Below the pieces are notes generated by a model. That model was not told the DNA's origin. It worked only from the letters and a program-made list of their open reading frames with translations, and made no database searches. Source: CAZXVW01 sp964644025 (GTDB lineage Bacteria; Acidobacteriota; Terriglobia; Bryobacterales; Bryobacteraceae). From it: a DNA stretch of 38,092 nt. Positions 9,228 to 16,718 of the stretch are shown here, one piece after another. The stretch is from positions 1 to 38,092 of the forward strand of contig CAZXVW010000014.1 of the NCBI GenBank assembly GCA_964644025.1, in the 5' to 3' direction. Every line of letters starts with the position of its first letter. The stretch's first letter is position 1. The position numbers and the translations under genes are program-made.

Positions 9228-9992
9228 CTAGATTTCGAGCTTGCCCTTGTACATCATGTCCTTAAGCTTGAATTTCTTCTTGATGCCCATGTTCGTCAGC
9301 TTGAGGTTGAACTCGACTTCCTTGTCCGCCGGTGAGATATCTACGCCGCCATCCTTAGCGCGGGGGAAATAGACGTACAGTTCGACGCGGTTCTTCTGGC
9401 GGCGGCCCTGAATGTCGGACGGATGGACGGGATCCTTCCCCTTGATCTTCAAAGCGGCCTTGTCCTTCAACTGCTTGAAGTCGCCGCGCACGGCATTGCC
9501 GGGCAGGCCGGCGACGGCGAGAATGTAGCGGTCATCAGCGAGGTCGAGCAACCGTTTTGCCTCGTCGGTGTTCACCTCGTCGCCGAAACGGCTGCGGACG
9601 ATCGCCTCGCGGACGGGAAGGGCGCTGACCCAGCGGAGATAAACTCTCAGGGTCGGGGCCATCTGCATGCCTCCCATACCTCCGCCACCGCGGCGACCAC
9701 CGCCCATGCCACCGGCGCCGCCCATGCCGCCGGCGCCACCCATGCCGCCGGCGCCGCCCATGCCACCGGCTCCACCCATACCGCCGGCCCGGCCCGAGCG
9801 TCCGCCCATGCTTCGTATTCCGCCCGGCAACGTCACCGTGACGCTGCGGACCCAGGGGGAATTCGTGAGCATCTTCTGGACCTCCTTCTGGGACCAATCC
9901 GTAAACGGCTTCTTTACCCAGAAGTCCGCTGCGTAGGCGACCGCCACGCCCAAGGCGAGAATCAACAGTACCGAAATTACAATTCGTCTCAT
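9228..9992 (-). CDS. Exported protein with a GGMGGA repeat tract, function unknown
   Basis: The 254-residue protein has an N-terminal hydrophobic segment (MRRIVISVLLILALGVAVAYA) that looks like a signal peptide. A short motif follows, DWSQKEVQKMLTNSPWVRSV, which I recall as common in small exported acidobacterial proteins. Residues 63-100 form a low-complexity tract of GGMGGA repeats. The C-terminal half is mixed alpha/beta (WVSALPVREAI, DRYILAVAGLPG, RVELYVYFPRAKDG, VEFNLKLTNMGIKKKFKL) and may be a small beta-rich domain. Start ATG at 9992 is supported by GGGAGA upstream; a longer in-frame start at 10220 would run through the divergent promoter region. It converges on the channel gene with 31 bases between stops. 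Function is not known to me. Confidence 0.75.
   Translation of the reverse strand: MRRIVISVLLILALGVAVAYAADFWVKKPFTDWSQKEVQKMLTNSPWVRSVTVTLPGGIRSMGGRSGRAGGMGGAGGMGGAGGMGGAGGMGGAGGMGGGRRGGGGMGGMQMAPTLRVYLRWVSALPVREAIVRSRFGDEVNTDEAKRLLDLADDRYILAVAGLPGNAVRGDFKQLKDKAALKIKGKDPVHPSDIQGRRQKNRVELYVYFPRAKDGGVDISPADKEVEFNLKLTNMGIKKKFKLKDMMYKGKLEI
9700..9785. repeat. In-frame minisatellite, 18-base units coding GGMGGA
   Basis: About five 18-base units near CATGCCGCCGGCGCCGCC lie in tandem, with mostly third-position differences (gcc/acc, gcg/gct). The array codes for the Gly/Met tract of the exported protein. Unit number is the sort of feature that changes by slippage. Confidence 0.75.
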
Positions 9993-10209
9993 GTCAACAG
10001 GTCTCCCATTGGTGGCATCATACACCACCCGGGGCTCGTATTCACCTCCGGCGGAAGCAGGAGGATCTGCAGCCGGGACGGCACGCGGCGGGCAACCGGG
10101 CAAGGCCGACGGGCCGGTTGCGAGCACTCCGGGCAGTGTGGCATTGTCGATTAGTCGCGCGGACGCGGGCAGCGAGGCCGGCAACGCCTGTGGCGGCGGG
10201 AGCCATCCG

Positions 10210-11478
10210 ATGACAGACACAGTTTCGGGAAGCCCCTCGGCAACGGTGGGACGGATGCGGTGGCCGGTAGTGGTGCTGCTGAGCCTGGGGATGATTATCG
10301 CCTACTTCGACCGGGTCAATCTGACGGTGGCGCTGCCGGAAATGGTGCGGGACTTTTCCTGGAACAAGGCGCAGCAGGGCCTGGCCATGTCGGCGATCTT
10401 CTGGACTTACACCGCGCTGCAGATCCCCTCCGGCATCCTGGTGGACCGTTACGGGGTGCGGCTCCCGTACCTCATCGGCTTCCTGATCTGGAGCATTGCC
10501 ACGGCCTCGACAGCCCTGGTGACGGGACTGGCCAGCCTGATGGCGATTCGCTTCCTGGTGGGAATGGGGGAGTCGGTGGTCACCCCCGCCAGCATGCGAT
10601 ACATCCGCCTGCACTTTGCGGAAAAGGAGCGCGGCTTCGCCGTCGGCCTGTACATGACGGGCACGAAGCTGGGGCCGGCGCTCGGCTTTCCGGTATGCGC
10701 CTACCTGGTGGCGGCGCACGGCTGGAGACCCATGTACCTGCTGATCGGCCTGGTGAGCTTTTTGTGGCTGGTCCCCTGGATGAGCTGGGTGAAGAGGGAT
10801 GACATTGCCGCCTTGCCGCGCAGCCGGCAGCCGGCCGACGCCGCGCGGGAGGCGGTGCGCAGGGTCCGGGCCGGGGAAGTGCTCCGCAGCCCGGTGATCT
10901 GGGGGGTCATCATCGGGACGTACTGCTACATGTACTTCGTCTACTACTCGATGACGTGGATGCCCATCTACTTCAAGGAGCGCCACGGCATGTCGATCAA
11001 GGAGATGGGGTGGTACGGGGGCGTAGCCTTCGCGGGCATGGCCACCGTGGCCGCACTGGCCGGGGCGGCCGCTGACTGGCTGATCCGCCGCGGCGGCAAC
11101 CCGGTCAACGTCCGGAAGGGTTTCACCATTGCGGGCTTCGTGCTGGCCGCGACGCAGACGGTGGCGGTGTTCACCCATTCGGTGACCATGATGCTGTTTT
11201 TCGCGGTGTTCTCACTGTGCGGGCTGGGGCTGGCCACCGCGAATTACTGGGCCCTCACCCAAACGCTGATCCCTGGCGGCAGCATCGCAATGGTCGTTGG
11301 CATCCAGAACACGGCGGCGAACGTGGCCGGGATTGTCGCGCCCTGGCTCACCGGGATCCTGATCCAGCAAACCGGCAGCTTCGACGCTCCCATCAAAGGC
11401 GTGGGGATCTGGCTGGTGGTGGGAATCGGGTCTTACCTGTTGCTGGTGCGGCCGAAATACGCGCCGCGGGCGGTTTAG
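10210..11478 (+). CDS. MFS transporter, anion:cation symporter (sugar-acid type) family
   Basis: The 422-residue protein has about 12 membrane segments. The first helix ends in IAYFDRVNLTVALPEM, the classic start of the anion:cation symporter family (GudP, ExuT, DgoT and relatives), which move hexuronates, galactonate or glucarate with protons. The motif GILVDRYGVRLPYLIG is the MFS loop 2-3 signature, and RFLVGMGESVVTPAS fits helix 4. Start ATG at 10210 has GGGAG at 10198-10202; the frame is open further upstream but without homology. It is divergent from the repeat-tract gene. A 2-oxo-acid aldolase of the HpcH/HpaI type lies about 2 kb on, which suggests sugar-acid uptake and cleavage, by inference only. 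Confidence 0.87.
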   Translation: MTDTVSGSPSATVGRMRWPVVVLLSLGMIIAYFDRVNLTVALPEMVRDFSWNKAQQGLAMSAIFWTYTALQIPSGILVDRYGVRLPYLIGFLIWSIATASTALVTGLASLMAIRFLVGMGESVVTPASMRYIRLHFAEKERGFAVGLYMTGTKLGPALGFPVCAYLVAAHGWRPMYLLIGLVSFLWLVPWMSWVKRDDIAALPRSRQPADAAREAVRRVRAGEVLRSPVIWGVIIGTYCYMYFVYYSMTWMPIYFKERHGMSIKEMGWYGGVAFAGMATVAALAGAAADWLIRRGGNPVNVRKGFTIAGFVLAATQTVAVFTHSVTMMLFFAVFSLCGLGLATANYWALTQTLIPGGSIAMVVGIQNTAANVAGIVAPWLTGILIQQTGSFDAPIKGVGIWLVVGIGSYLLLVRPKYAPRAV

Positions 11479-11519
11479 CCGGCCCGGCATGGGGCCTGCG
11501 CGCGCAAAGGAACTTGGTG

Positions 11520-11552
11520 TCACGCAAAGGTCCAAAGACCCAAAGAGCAAAG
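11520..11552. repeat. Degenerate half-copy of the repeat end found at 29052
   Basis: CACGCAAAGGTCCAAAGACC and the following CAAAGA match the left end of the 204-base repeat at 21 of 26 positions. It lies just upstream of the 565-residue gene. No second half or inverted partner is seen nearby. It looks like an old relic of the same repeat family. Confidence 0.4.
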
Positions 11553-11577
11553 TAGAGAAAGGTCTGAGAACAAGGCC

Positions 11578-13275
11578 ATGGCGACGCTGATGCAACTGTT
11601 GGAGCGCCTGGAAGCGCTGAAGACGTCCTTCAGACCGCCAGACGGTGAGCGTGTCCTCAAGGTTCTCAACGCGCTCTCGGGCCGGGGATTCCCGGACGCG
11701 GCTTCGCTGGTTCGCTTCCACGAGGCGCTGCTGTTTTTGCGCGCCTATCCCCACAGCCGGGCGGTGCATCGGGTGGCCGGCCGCCTGCTGGATGGGTTCC
11801 ACCACCGGGTAAGCGCCTTGCGGGAGCAGGGTGTAGATCTCTCCGAGATGGAGGAACCCGAGATCTCCGGCATCGCCGGGACAGGACTGTCCGCGGTGTT
11901 CAGCTACGGCGTGGCCCGGCACCTGGCGCGACGGCACCACACGGCGGTCGAGATTGATCCCGACTATTACCAGAAGGCGGATGCGATGGGACGGGCGCTG
12001 GCGCGCCTGCTGCCGCTGCTGGAGGAAGACAGCTTAGTCGAGGCGGTGGTTCCCTATCGTGAGTGGCTGCGCAGGGCTTGCGGAGACCGGGGGAGCCTGC
12101 GGTGGCTGCTGGAACGGCTGTCACGCACCGAGAGCTGCCCTCGGCGCGCCGCCGAAATCTACGATTCCTTGGAATTGCTGCTCCGCTGGGAGCTGGACAA
12201 CTCACGGGCCACGCGCACCCGCGGGCGGCTGCCGGTCCGCAAGGTTTTCGTGCACCAGGGGCCGCTTCTCCGCCGGAGCGACGTCTCGCTCGATCGCGAG
12301 CTGGCCTCACCGCCGCTGCCGGTTACGCGGTTGAGCCGGGCCGAGGGCGAGAAGATCCTGGCGCTGGCCCGCGATACCTCCGCCGTCCGCTACCGCGAAC
12401 TTCATGGTTTCACCTTCGGCGAGGCGGCGCGGGTCCTGCGCGCCGAAGCCGGGCGCGGCGTGACCATCTACGTCATGGGCGTGCCACCTCTCTGGCGGCT
12501 CCCCCTGCGCGCCTACCACGGCGGGGTGTTTTTCAAGAACGGCGTGCCGGTGGGCTACGTGGAGGGACTGTCGCTGTTCGAGCGCATGGAAGTGGGCTTC
12601 AACCTCTACTACACGTTCCGGGAGGGAGAGTCCGCATGGCTTTACGCCCGGACGTTGCGGCTGTTCCGGCAACTGTTCGGCATCAGTTGCTTCGCGATTG
12701 ACCCCTACCAGATCGGTTACCGGAATGAAGAGGCGATCGAATCAGGAGCTTTTTGGTTCTACCGTAAGCTAGGTTTCCGGCCGGTGGCGCCCGAACAAGC
12801 GGCCCTTTGCGCCCGCGAGGAGGAAAAACTCCGGCGGTATTCCGCCTACCGGTCGCGGGCCCGGGCGTTGCGAAATCTGGCAAAAAGTCCGATGATTTAC
12901 GAGTTTTCCCGAGTTTGTTCCGGGGATTGGGACCGGTTTCAGGTGCGGAATCTGGGATTAGCCGTGCAAAGAAGGATGCAGAAGGTCTACGGCGGCGACG
13001 CTGACAGGATGCGCGGGGCGGCGGCAAAATCGGTGGCCGGTGCGCTGGGCGTAGCGGTGGAAGACTGGCCGCCGCCGGCGCGGGAGGCTTTCGAAAACCT
13101 GGCCCTGGTGTTGAACCTGATCCCGGAGCTGGCCCGGTGGTCCAGCGCGGAAAAGGTGGCCGCGGCGCGCGTTCTGCGGGCTAAGGGGGGGCGGGACGAG
13201 GCGCGCTACTTGAAGCTGATGCAGCAGCACTCGAGGCTCCGCGCCGCCTTTCTGCGCCTGGGGTCGCGGGCGTAA
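11578..13275 (+). CDS. Uncharacterised protein with a central GNAT-like acyltransferase region
   Basis: The 565-residue protein is not one I can name. Residues 1-230 are largely helical and Leu/Arg-rich. Residues 315-403 look like a GNAT N-acyltransferase core. A strand pair GGVFFKNGVPVGYVEG is followed by an acidic helix, then CFAIDPYQIGYRNEEAIESG and FWFYRKLGFRPV, the usual last element of a GNAT fold. The remaining C-terminal part is helical and ends in a basic stretch. No signal peptide or membrane segment is seen, so it is probably cytoplasmic. Start ATG at 11578 has only a weak AAGG nearby. A relic of a repeat lies in its leader. Acyl donor and target are unknown. Confidence 0.7.
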   Translation: MATLMQLLERLEALKTSFRPPDGERVLKVLNALSGRGFPDAASLVRFHEALLFLRAYPHSRAVHRVAGRLLDGFHHRVSALREQGVDLSEMEEPEISGIAGTGLSAVFSYGVARHLARRHHTAVEIDPDYYQKADAMGRALARLLPLLEEDSLVEAVVPYREWLRRACGDRGSLRWLLERLSRTESCPRRAAEIYDSLELLLRWELDNSRATRTRGRLPVRKVFVHQGPLLRRSDVSLDRELASPPLPVTRLSRAEGEKILALARDTSAVRYRELHGFTFGEAARVLRAEAGRGVTIYVMGVPPLWRLPLRAYHGGVFFKNGVPVGYVEGLSLFERMEVGFNLYYTFREGESAWLYARTLRLFRQLFGISCFAIDPYQIGYRNEEAIESGAFWFYRKLGFRPVAPEQAALCAREEEKLRRYSAYRSRARALRNLAKSPMIYEFSRVCSGDWDRFQVRNLGLAVQRRMQKVYGGDADRMRGAAAKSVAGALGVAVEDWPPPAREAFENLALVLNLIPELARWSSAEKVAAARVLRAKGGRDEARYLKLMQQHSRLRAAFLRLGSRA

Positions 13276-13340
13276 CTCGGGGCTGCTGAGGATCTGCGGG
13301 TTGCGCGGCTTGGTCTGATTCCGGCGGCAAGAGAGCGCCG

Positions 13341-14174
13341 TCACACGGCGGGAGGGGATTCCTCTTCCCGGGGCCGGGCTGGCGGATGGTCCGCATCACC
13401 GAAGGGCTGCTTCAACCTGTTCAGATCGTCCATCAGGGCGCGGCGGAACAGCAGCAGGTCACTGGAATTGAGCAGAACGTTGCCCCCGAGTCTGGCCCAT
13501 TCGATCTGTTGGGGAACACTGTCCCAGAACGCATGGACGCCCGCCCCGACGCCGCGGGCGGCGGCCTTGCGAATGATGGTGCGGACCGCTTCCTCGAAGC
13601 GCGGGTGATGATACTGCTCGGGAATGCCGAGGCTGCAGGAGAGGTCGTGGGGCCCGATGATGACAGCGTCGACGCCGGGTACGGCCAGGATATCATCGAG
13701 CGCTTCGATGGCCGGGACGCTCTCGATGTTGATCAGCAGCGAGTTGCCGGCGTTTCTCTGCTCCAGGTAGGAGAGCAGTTCCGGTTCCAGTGCAGCGCGG
13801 CCGGCGAGGAACTCGTCGAGCCGGCGTCCCTTGAGCGGCCGAAATTTCACCGCGCCGGCAAGCCGGCGCACCTGTGCGGCGGTCTCCACGTAGGGAACCA
13901 GCAATCCGCTGGCGCCTCCGTCGAGCACGGCCGTGGCCTGGTAAGGATCCGGGGCCGGGATGCGGACCACGGGAGCCAGATCGAGCGCGGCGTAAGTCCG
14001 GCACATCCAGGAAAGTACTGTGCGCTCGATAGCGATGTGCTCGGTGTCGATGAAGACAAAATCGAGGCCGGCGCCGGCGAGCGCCTGCGGCCAATGAGGC
14101 GATGGGGAGATGAGGAGGGTTCCGTAAACGCGCCGGCCGGCGCGGAGAGCCTCCGCGAGTTGTTTGCCATTCAT
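13341..14174 (-). CDS. HpcH/HpaI-type aldolase (class II, 2-oxo-acid aldolase)
   Basis: The 277-residue protein has the TIM-barrel layout of HpcH/HpaI aldolases, which split 2-keto-3-deoxy sugar acids or 4-hydroxy-2-oxo acids to pyruvate and an aldehyde with a divalent metal. Visible key positions are the catalytic His46 in FIDTEH, Arg71 in VVRIPAPDP, and metal ligands Glu151 (INIES) and Asp177 (IGPHDLS). GASGLLVPYVETAAQVRR matches the strand usually reading GAxGLLVPxV. Start ATG at 14174 is chosen because homology begins there and a TAAAAT box at 14219-14224 would lie inside the longer frame. The C-terminal tail (about 20 residues, Pro/Glu-rich) looks unstructured. Substrate cannot be assigned; the nearby sugar-acid carrier suggests a sugar acid. 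Confidence 0.85.
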   Translation of the reverse strand: MNGKQLAEALRAGRRVYGTLLISPSPHWPQALAGAGLDFVFIDTEHIAIERTVLSWMCRTYAALDLAPVVRIPAPDPYQATAVLDGGASGLLVPYVETAAQVRRLAGAVKFRPLKGRRLDEFLAGRAALEPELLSYLEQRNAGNSLLINIESVPAIEALDDILAVPGVDAVIIGPHDLSCSLGIPEQYHHPRFEEAVRTIIRKAAARGVGAGVHAFWDSVPQQIEWARLGGNVLLNSSDLLLFRRALMDDLNRLKQPFGDADHPPARPREEESPPAV

Positions 14175-14218
14175 AGGAATACGAACCTTGCGGCCCGGCT
14201 CAAGGCGGGCTTGGGTCA

Positions 14219-14224
14219 ATTTTA
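14219..14224 (-). promoter_or_regulatory. Likely -10 box of the aldolase gene
   Basis: The minus strand reads TAAAAT about 45 bases before the aldolase ATG. No clear -35 box. Its position argues against the longer upstream start at 14285. Confidence 0.3.
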
Positions 14225-14364
14225 CCACTGCGGCGCGCGACGGGCCGGCACGGGGTGAAATCGGGACGCCAGGTTGGCAGCTCAATTGCAGGAATCATGG
14301 CAGGGCGTGGTGAAGTTCGCCCGAAGCCGCTCCGGCGGAGCGATTTCCCCCATAAGCGGGGCAT

Positions 14365-14859
14365 ATGCCACTGATACGCATCCTCAGGGACCACCCCTTC
14401 ACGAAGGGAATACCGGAACCGCAGTTGCGGAAGCTGGCCAGCATGGCGCGCGAAGTCTCCTTCGAGGGGGACGAAATCGTGTTCCGCGCCGGTGAGCGGT
14501 CCATGTATTTCTGCCTGCTGCTGCGCGGGAGCGCCTGCGTGGAGATTCGCACGCCTTATTATGGCCTCAGCATCCAAACGCTCGTTCCCGGCGATGCGTT
14601 CGGCTGGTCGTCCTTGCTGGACGAACACCACATCGTCTTCCAGGTCCGGGCGCGGGAGCCCTCCAGCGCCTTGTTCCTGGATGGGGAGAAGCTGCTGGCA
14701 GCCTGCGAGAAAGACGCAAAGCTGGCGGCTGAGATCTACCGGCGGGTGGCCGAAGTGGTGGCCAAGCGCGTGAAGGCCACCGAGATGAAGCTGGCCGAGT
14801 TCTGCGGGTCGGCGGGCCGAACCCGAGACCCCGCAGCCGCCAACAGCTCTCCTGAATAA
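14365..14859 (+). CDS. Cyclic nucleotide-binding domain protein without a DNA-binding domain
   Basis: The 164-residue protein is one CNB/CRP-like sensor domain. HPFTKGIPEPQLRKLASMAR is the N-terminal helix; VSFEGDEIVFRAGERSMYFCLLLRG and VPGDAFGWSSLL form the beta-roll and phosphate-binding cassette region. A C-terminal helix (EIYRRVAEVVAKRVKATEMK) follows and then the protein ends, with no helix-turn-helix. The cassette has GDAFGWSSLL where cAMP binders have GExFGExxLL, then no matching Arg-Thr/Ser pair, so ligand binding is uncertain. Start ATG at 14365 has no clear ribosome binding site. It may act by protein contact, possibly with the signalling genes downstream, but that is a guess from position. 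Confidence 0.8.
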   Translation: MPLIRILRDHPFTKGIPEPQLRKLASMAREVSFEGDEIVFRAGERSMYFCLLLRGSACVEIRTPYYGLSIQTLVPGDAFGWSSLLDEHHIVFQVRAREPSSALFLDGEKLLAACEKDAKLAAEIYRRVAEVVAKRVKATEMKLAEFCGSAGRTRDPAAANSSPE

Positions 14860-14907
14860 TTCTCATCCGGACGTAGTTTCCATCTCCCAAAAGGATTCCT
14901 GCCAAGG

Positions 14908-14913
14908 TATAAT
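14908..14913 (+). promoter_or_regulatory. Consensus -10 box, candidate promoter for the kinase operon
   Basis: TATAAT in the context AAGGTATAATG. If used, transcription starts near 14920 and the kinase message has a leader of about 550 bases. No clear -35 hexamer. Confidence 0.4.
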
Positions 14914-14919
14914 GATTCC

Positions 14920-15120
14920 CTAATCGGGACTTGTGTAGGACCCGGGTTCACCGCGAAAAAGCTCCGCTTTCGCCGGGGCGCACTTGCAGATGAGGTTCTT
15001 ATCCCCGGTGGCGGTCAAGAATATCTCGGGATCTTCCTTCAAGACATGTTCGGCTGGACCGATGAGAATATACGGGGCGACCAAACCGGTTACCGCAATC
15101 CCCGCGGAAGTCGTTGTCAT
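14920..15120 (-). CDS. Possible small ORF of 66 codons, unrecognised
   Basis: An ATG at 15120 opens 66 codons to a TAG at 14920-14922. Codon use is GC-rich at third positions, like the neighbours. The peptide has a hydrophobic N-terminal third (SAGIAVTGLVAPYILIGPAE) and a CKC pair near its middle. No ribosome binding site is visible. A plus-strand frame of 76 codons (14984-15214) overlaps it, so at most one is real. I recognise no family. Confidence 0.25.
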   Translation of the reverse strand: MTTTSAGIAVTGLVAPYILIGPAEHVLKEDPEIFLTATGDKNLICKCAPAKAELFRGEPGSYTSPD

Positions 15121-15467
15121 GATACAGGCCGGAACCTGTTTGCTGTTGTCAGATTCATTCCTTCCTCGGGCTGGTGGAGCGCGGCTTCTGGTTTCCCTGT
15201 CCAGCGGAGGTTAACCGGGGCTGCTGCCGGGATTGCGAGGAGCAAGGGCGGAAAATTCACGTGGGAAGGGCAACCAAGAGGATCATCCCAGCACCCGAAC
15301 ACTCCTGCTTCGCTTCCAGGTCCCTCCCGCACGCTGAGGCCCTCCTTCGAGCCGGGCGCACCCCGGGAAACAGATACAGCCGGCTGGAGAGGGCATGCGC
15401 TCAGGCCACCGGTGCCCGTGACCGCGAAGAGAGCCTCATGGGCGAGAGAACAGGAGAGTAACGGAAA

Positions 15468-16718
15468 TTGACGGCAATGACCCTGGCAGGGACAGTAAGC
15501 AAGGACACCACGTTATGGCCTCCAGCGCCAACGGGCAAGAAAGCCTTCCCTATCCTGGCAGTGGAGCACACGCTTGCCGCTCCGGGGGAGGCAATGAGCG
15601 CGAGGCCCGCCGGAGGCAGTGGCGAGGTTCCAGCGCCCTCGGAGAAAAGGCAATCATTGTTTGGATTTGGAGCAATACCGGTAGGGGTGTTCCGGCTTGG
15701 GCCGACGGGAGTTTGCCTGGCGTGCAACCCCGCCTTCTCCCGAATGTTGGGCTACCAGGATCGCGACGAACTTACGGGAAGGAGACCGTGGCGGTATCAC
15801 GTGACCCGGCAGACGCTGCATGGGATCATCGAGCGGATTCGGGAAGAGGCCGGTTGCACTAACCAGGAGATCCGTCTCCGGCGGCGCGGAGGGAAACTCA
15901 CGTGGGCCCTGCTCAGCCTGAGCCTGTTAGCCCCAGGGGCGCAAGCCGAGCCAGAACTGGTTGGCACCCTGGTGGATATATCCGAGCAGAAAGACACCGA
16001 AGCACGGTTGCGGGCCGAGTTGTTCGAAACAAGAACCCTGTTGAAAGAGATCCACCACCGGGTGAAGAACAATTTTCAGATCACCGCAAGCCTGCTGAAC
16101 CTGGAAGCCGCCACGCTCGGGACGGAGGCGCGGACGCAGCTAGGCGATGATTCCCCGCTGCTGCACCACATCACGGATACCTTTCGGGGGTGCCGCGAGC
16201 GGATCAACGCCATCGCGTTGGTGCACGAGACGCTGTACCTGTCCCGGGACTTGGCCAGCGTCGACTTGCAACGTTACATCAGCACCCTGGCAAACAACCT
16301 GTTCGTTTCCCATGGCTCGCGCGCCCGCGGGGTTAAGCTGAAGATCGACGTGGCGGTTGCACCGCTCGGGATCAAGTACGCCGTCCCGTGCGGGTTGATT
16401 ATCAACGAGCTGGTGGCCAACTCGCTGAAACACGCTTTCCCGGAAGGCAATCCGGGGGAGATTATCGTACGAGTTTCCGAGGATGAGGCGGGCAGGATCC
16501 GCCTGGTGGTAGAAGACACCGGGAGGGGATTACCGCGCGATTTCTCCATCGAGCGATGCGAATCACTCGGAATGCGCCTGGTGAAGGGGCTGACGAAGCA
16601 GCTCGGCGGCATGCTGGAGATCACCAGCGAAGGGGGCACGAAGTTTCTGATCACGTTTCCGGTAGCGCGGGACGACAGGAGGAGTTCCGATGAGTCGGCC
16701 TCACTTACTCATAGTTGA
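15468..16718 (+). CDS. PAS-containing histidine kinase, HisKA_2 (HWE-like) type
   Basis: The 416-residue protein has no membrane segment, so it senses in the cytoplasm. A PAS domain covers about residues 62-175 (FGFGAIPVGVFRLGPTG, NPAFSRMLGY, VGTLVDISEQK). The H-box is LLKEIHHRVKNNFQITASLL, with the phospho-acceptor probably His197. The ATPase domain shows NELVANSLKHAFP (N box), VEDTGRGLP (G1) and SLGMRLVKGLTKQLGG (G2). Start TTG at 15468 follows AGGAGAG with 9-base spacing; an ATG three codons on lacks this spacing. The first 60 residues are Pro/Ala-rich and not conserved-looking. Its last 29 bases overlap the regulator gene, so the two are co-transcribed and probably a cognate pair. Confidence 0.87.
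   Translation: MTAMTLAGTVSKDTTLWPPAPTGKKAFPILAVEHTLAAPGEAMSARPAGGSGEVPAPSEKRQSLFGFGAIPVGVFRLGPTGVCLACNPAFSRMLGYQDRDELTGRRPWRYHVTRQTLHGIIERIREEAGCTNQEIRLRRRGGKLTWALLSLSLLAPGAQAEPELVGTLVDISEQKDTEARLRAELFETRTLLKEIHHRVKNNFQITASLLNLEAATLGTEARTQLGDDSPLLHHITDTFRGCRERINAIALVHETLYLSRDLASVDLQRYISTLANNLFVSHGSRARGVKLKIDVAVAPLGIKYAVPCGLIINELVANSLKHAFPEGNPGEIIVRVSEDEAGRIRLVVEDTGRGLPRDFSIERCESLGMRLVKGLTKQLGGMLEITSEGGTKFLITFPVARDDRRSSDESASLTHS

Larger units (their letters stand above)
14860..15467. other. 608-base region before the kinase, long candidate leader
   Basis: No gene is certain here. It holds a TATAAT at 14908-14913 on the plus strand and a GCGAAA/TTTCGC stem at 14953-14973. Short overlapping frames occur on both strands (66 codons minus, 76 codons plus). 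The rest (15215-15467) has no frame I trust and no riboswitch or structured RNA class that I recognise. Confidence 0.4.
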
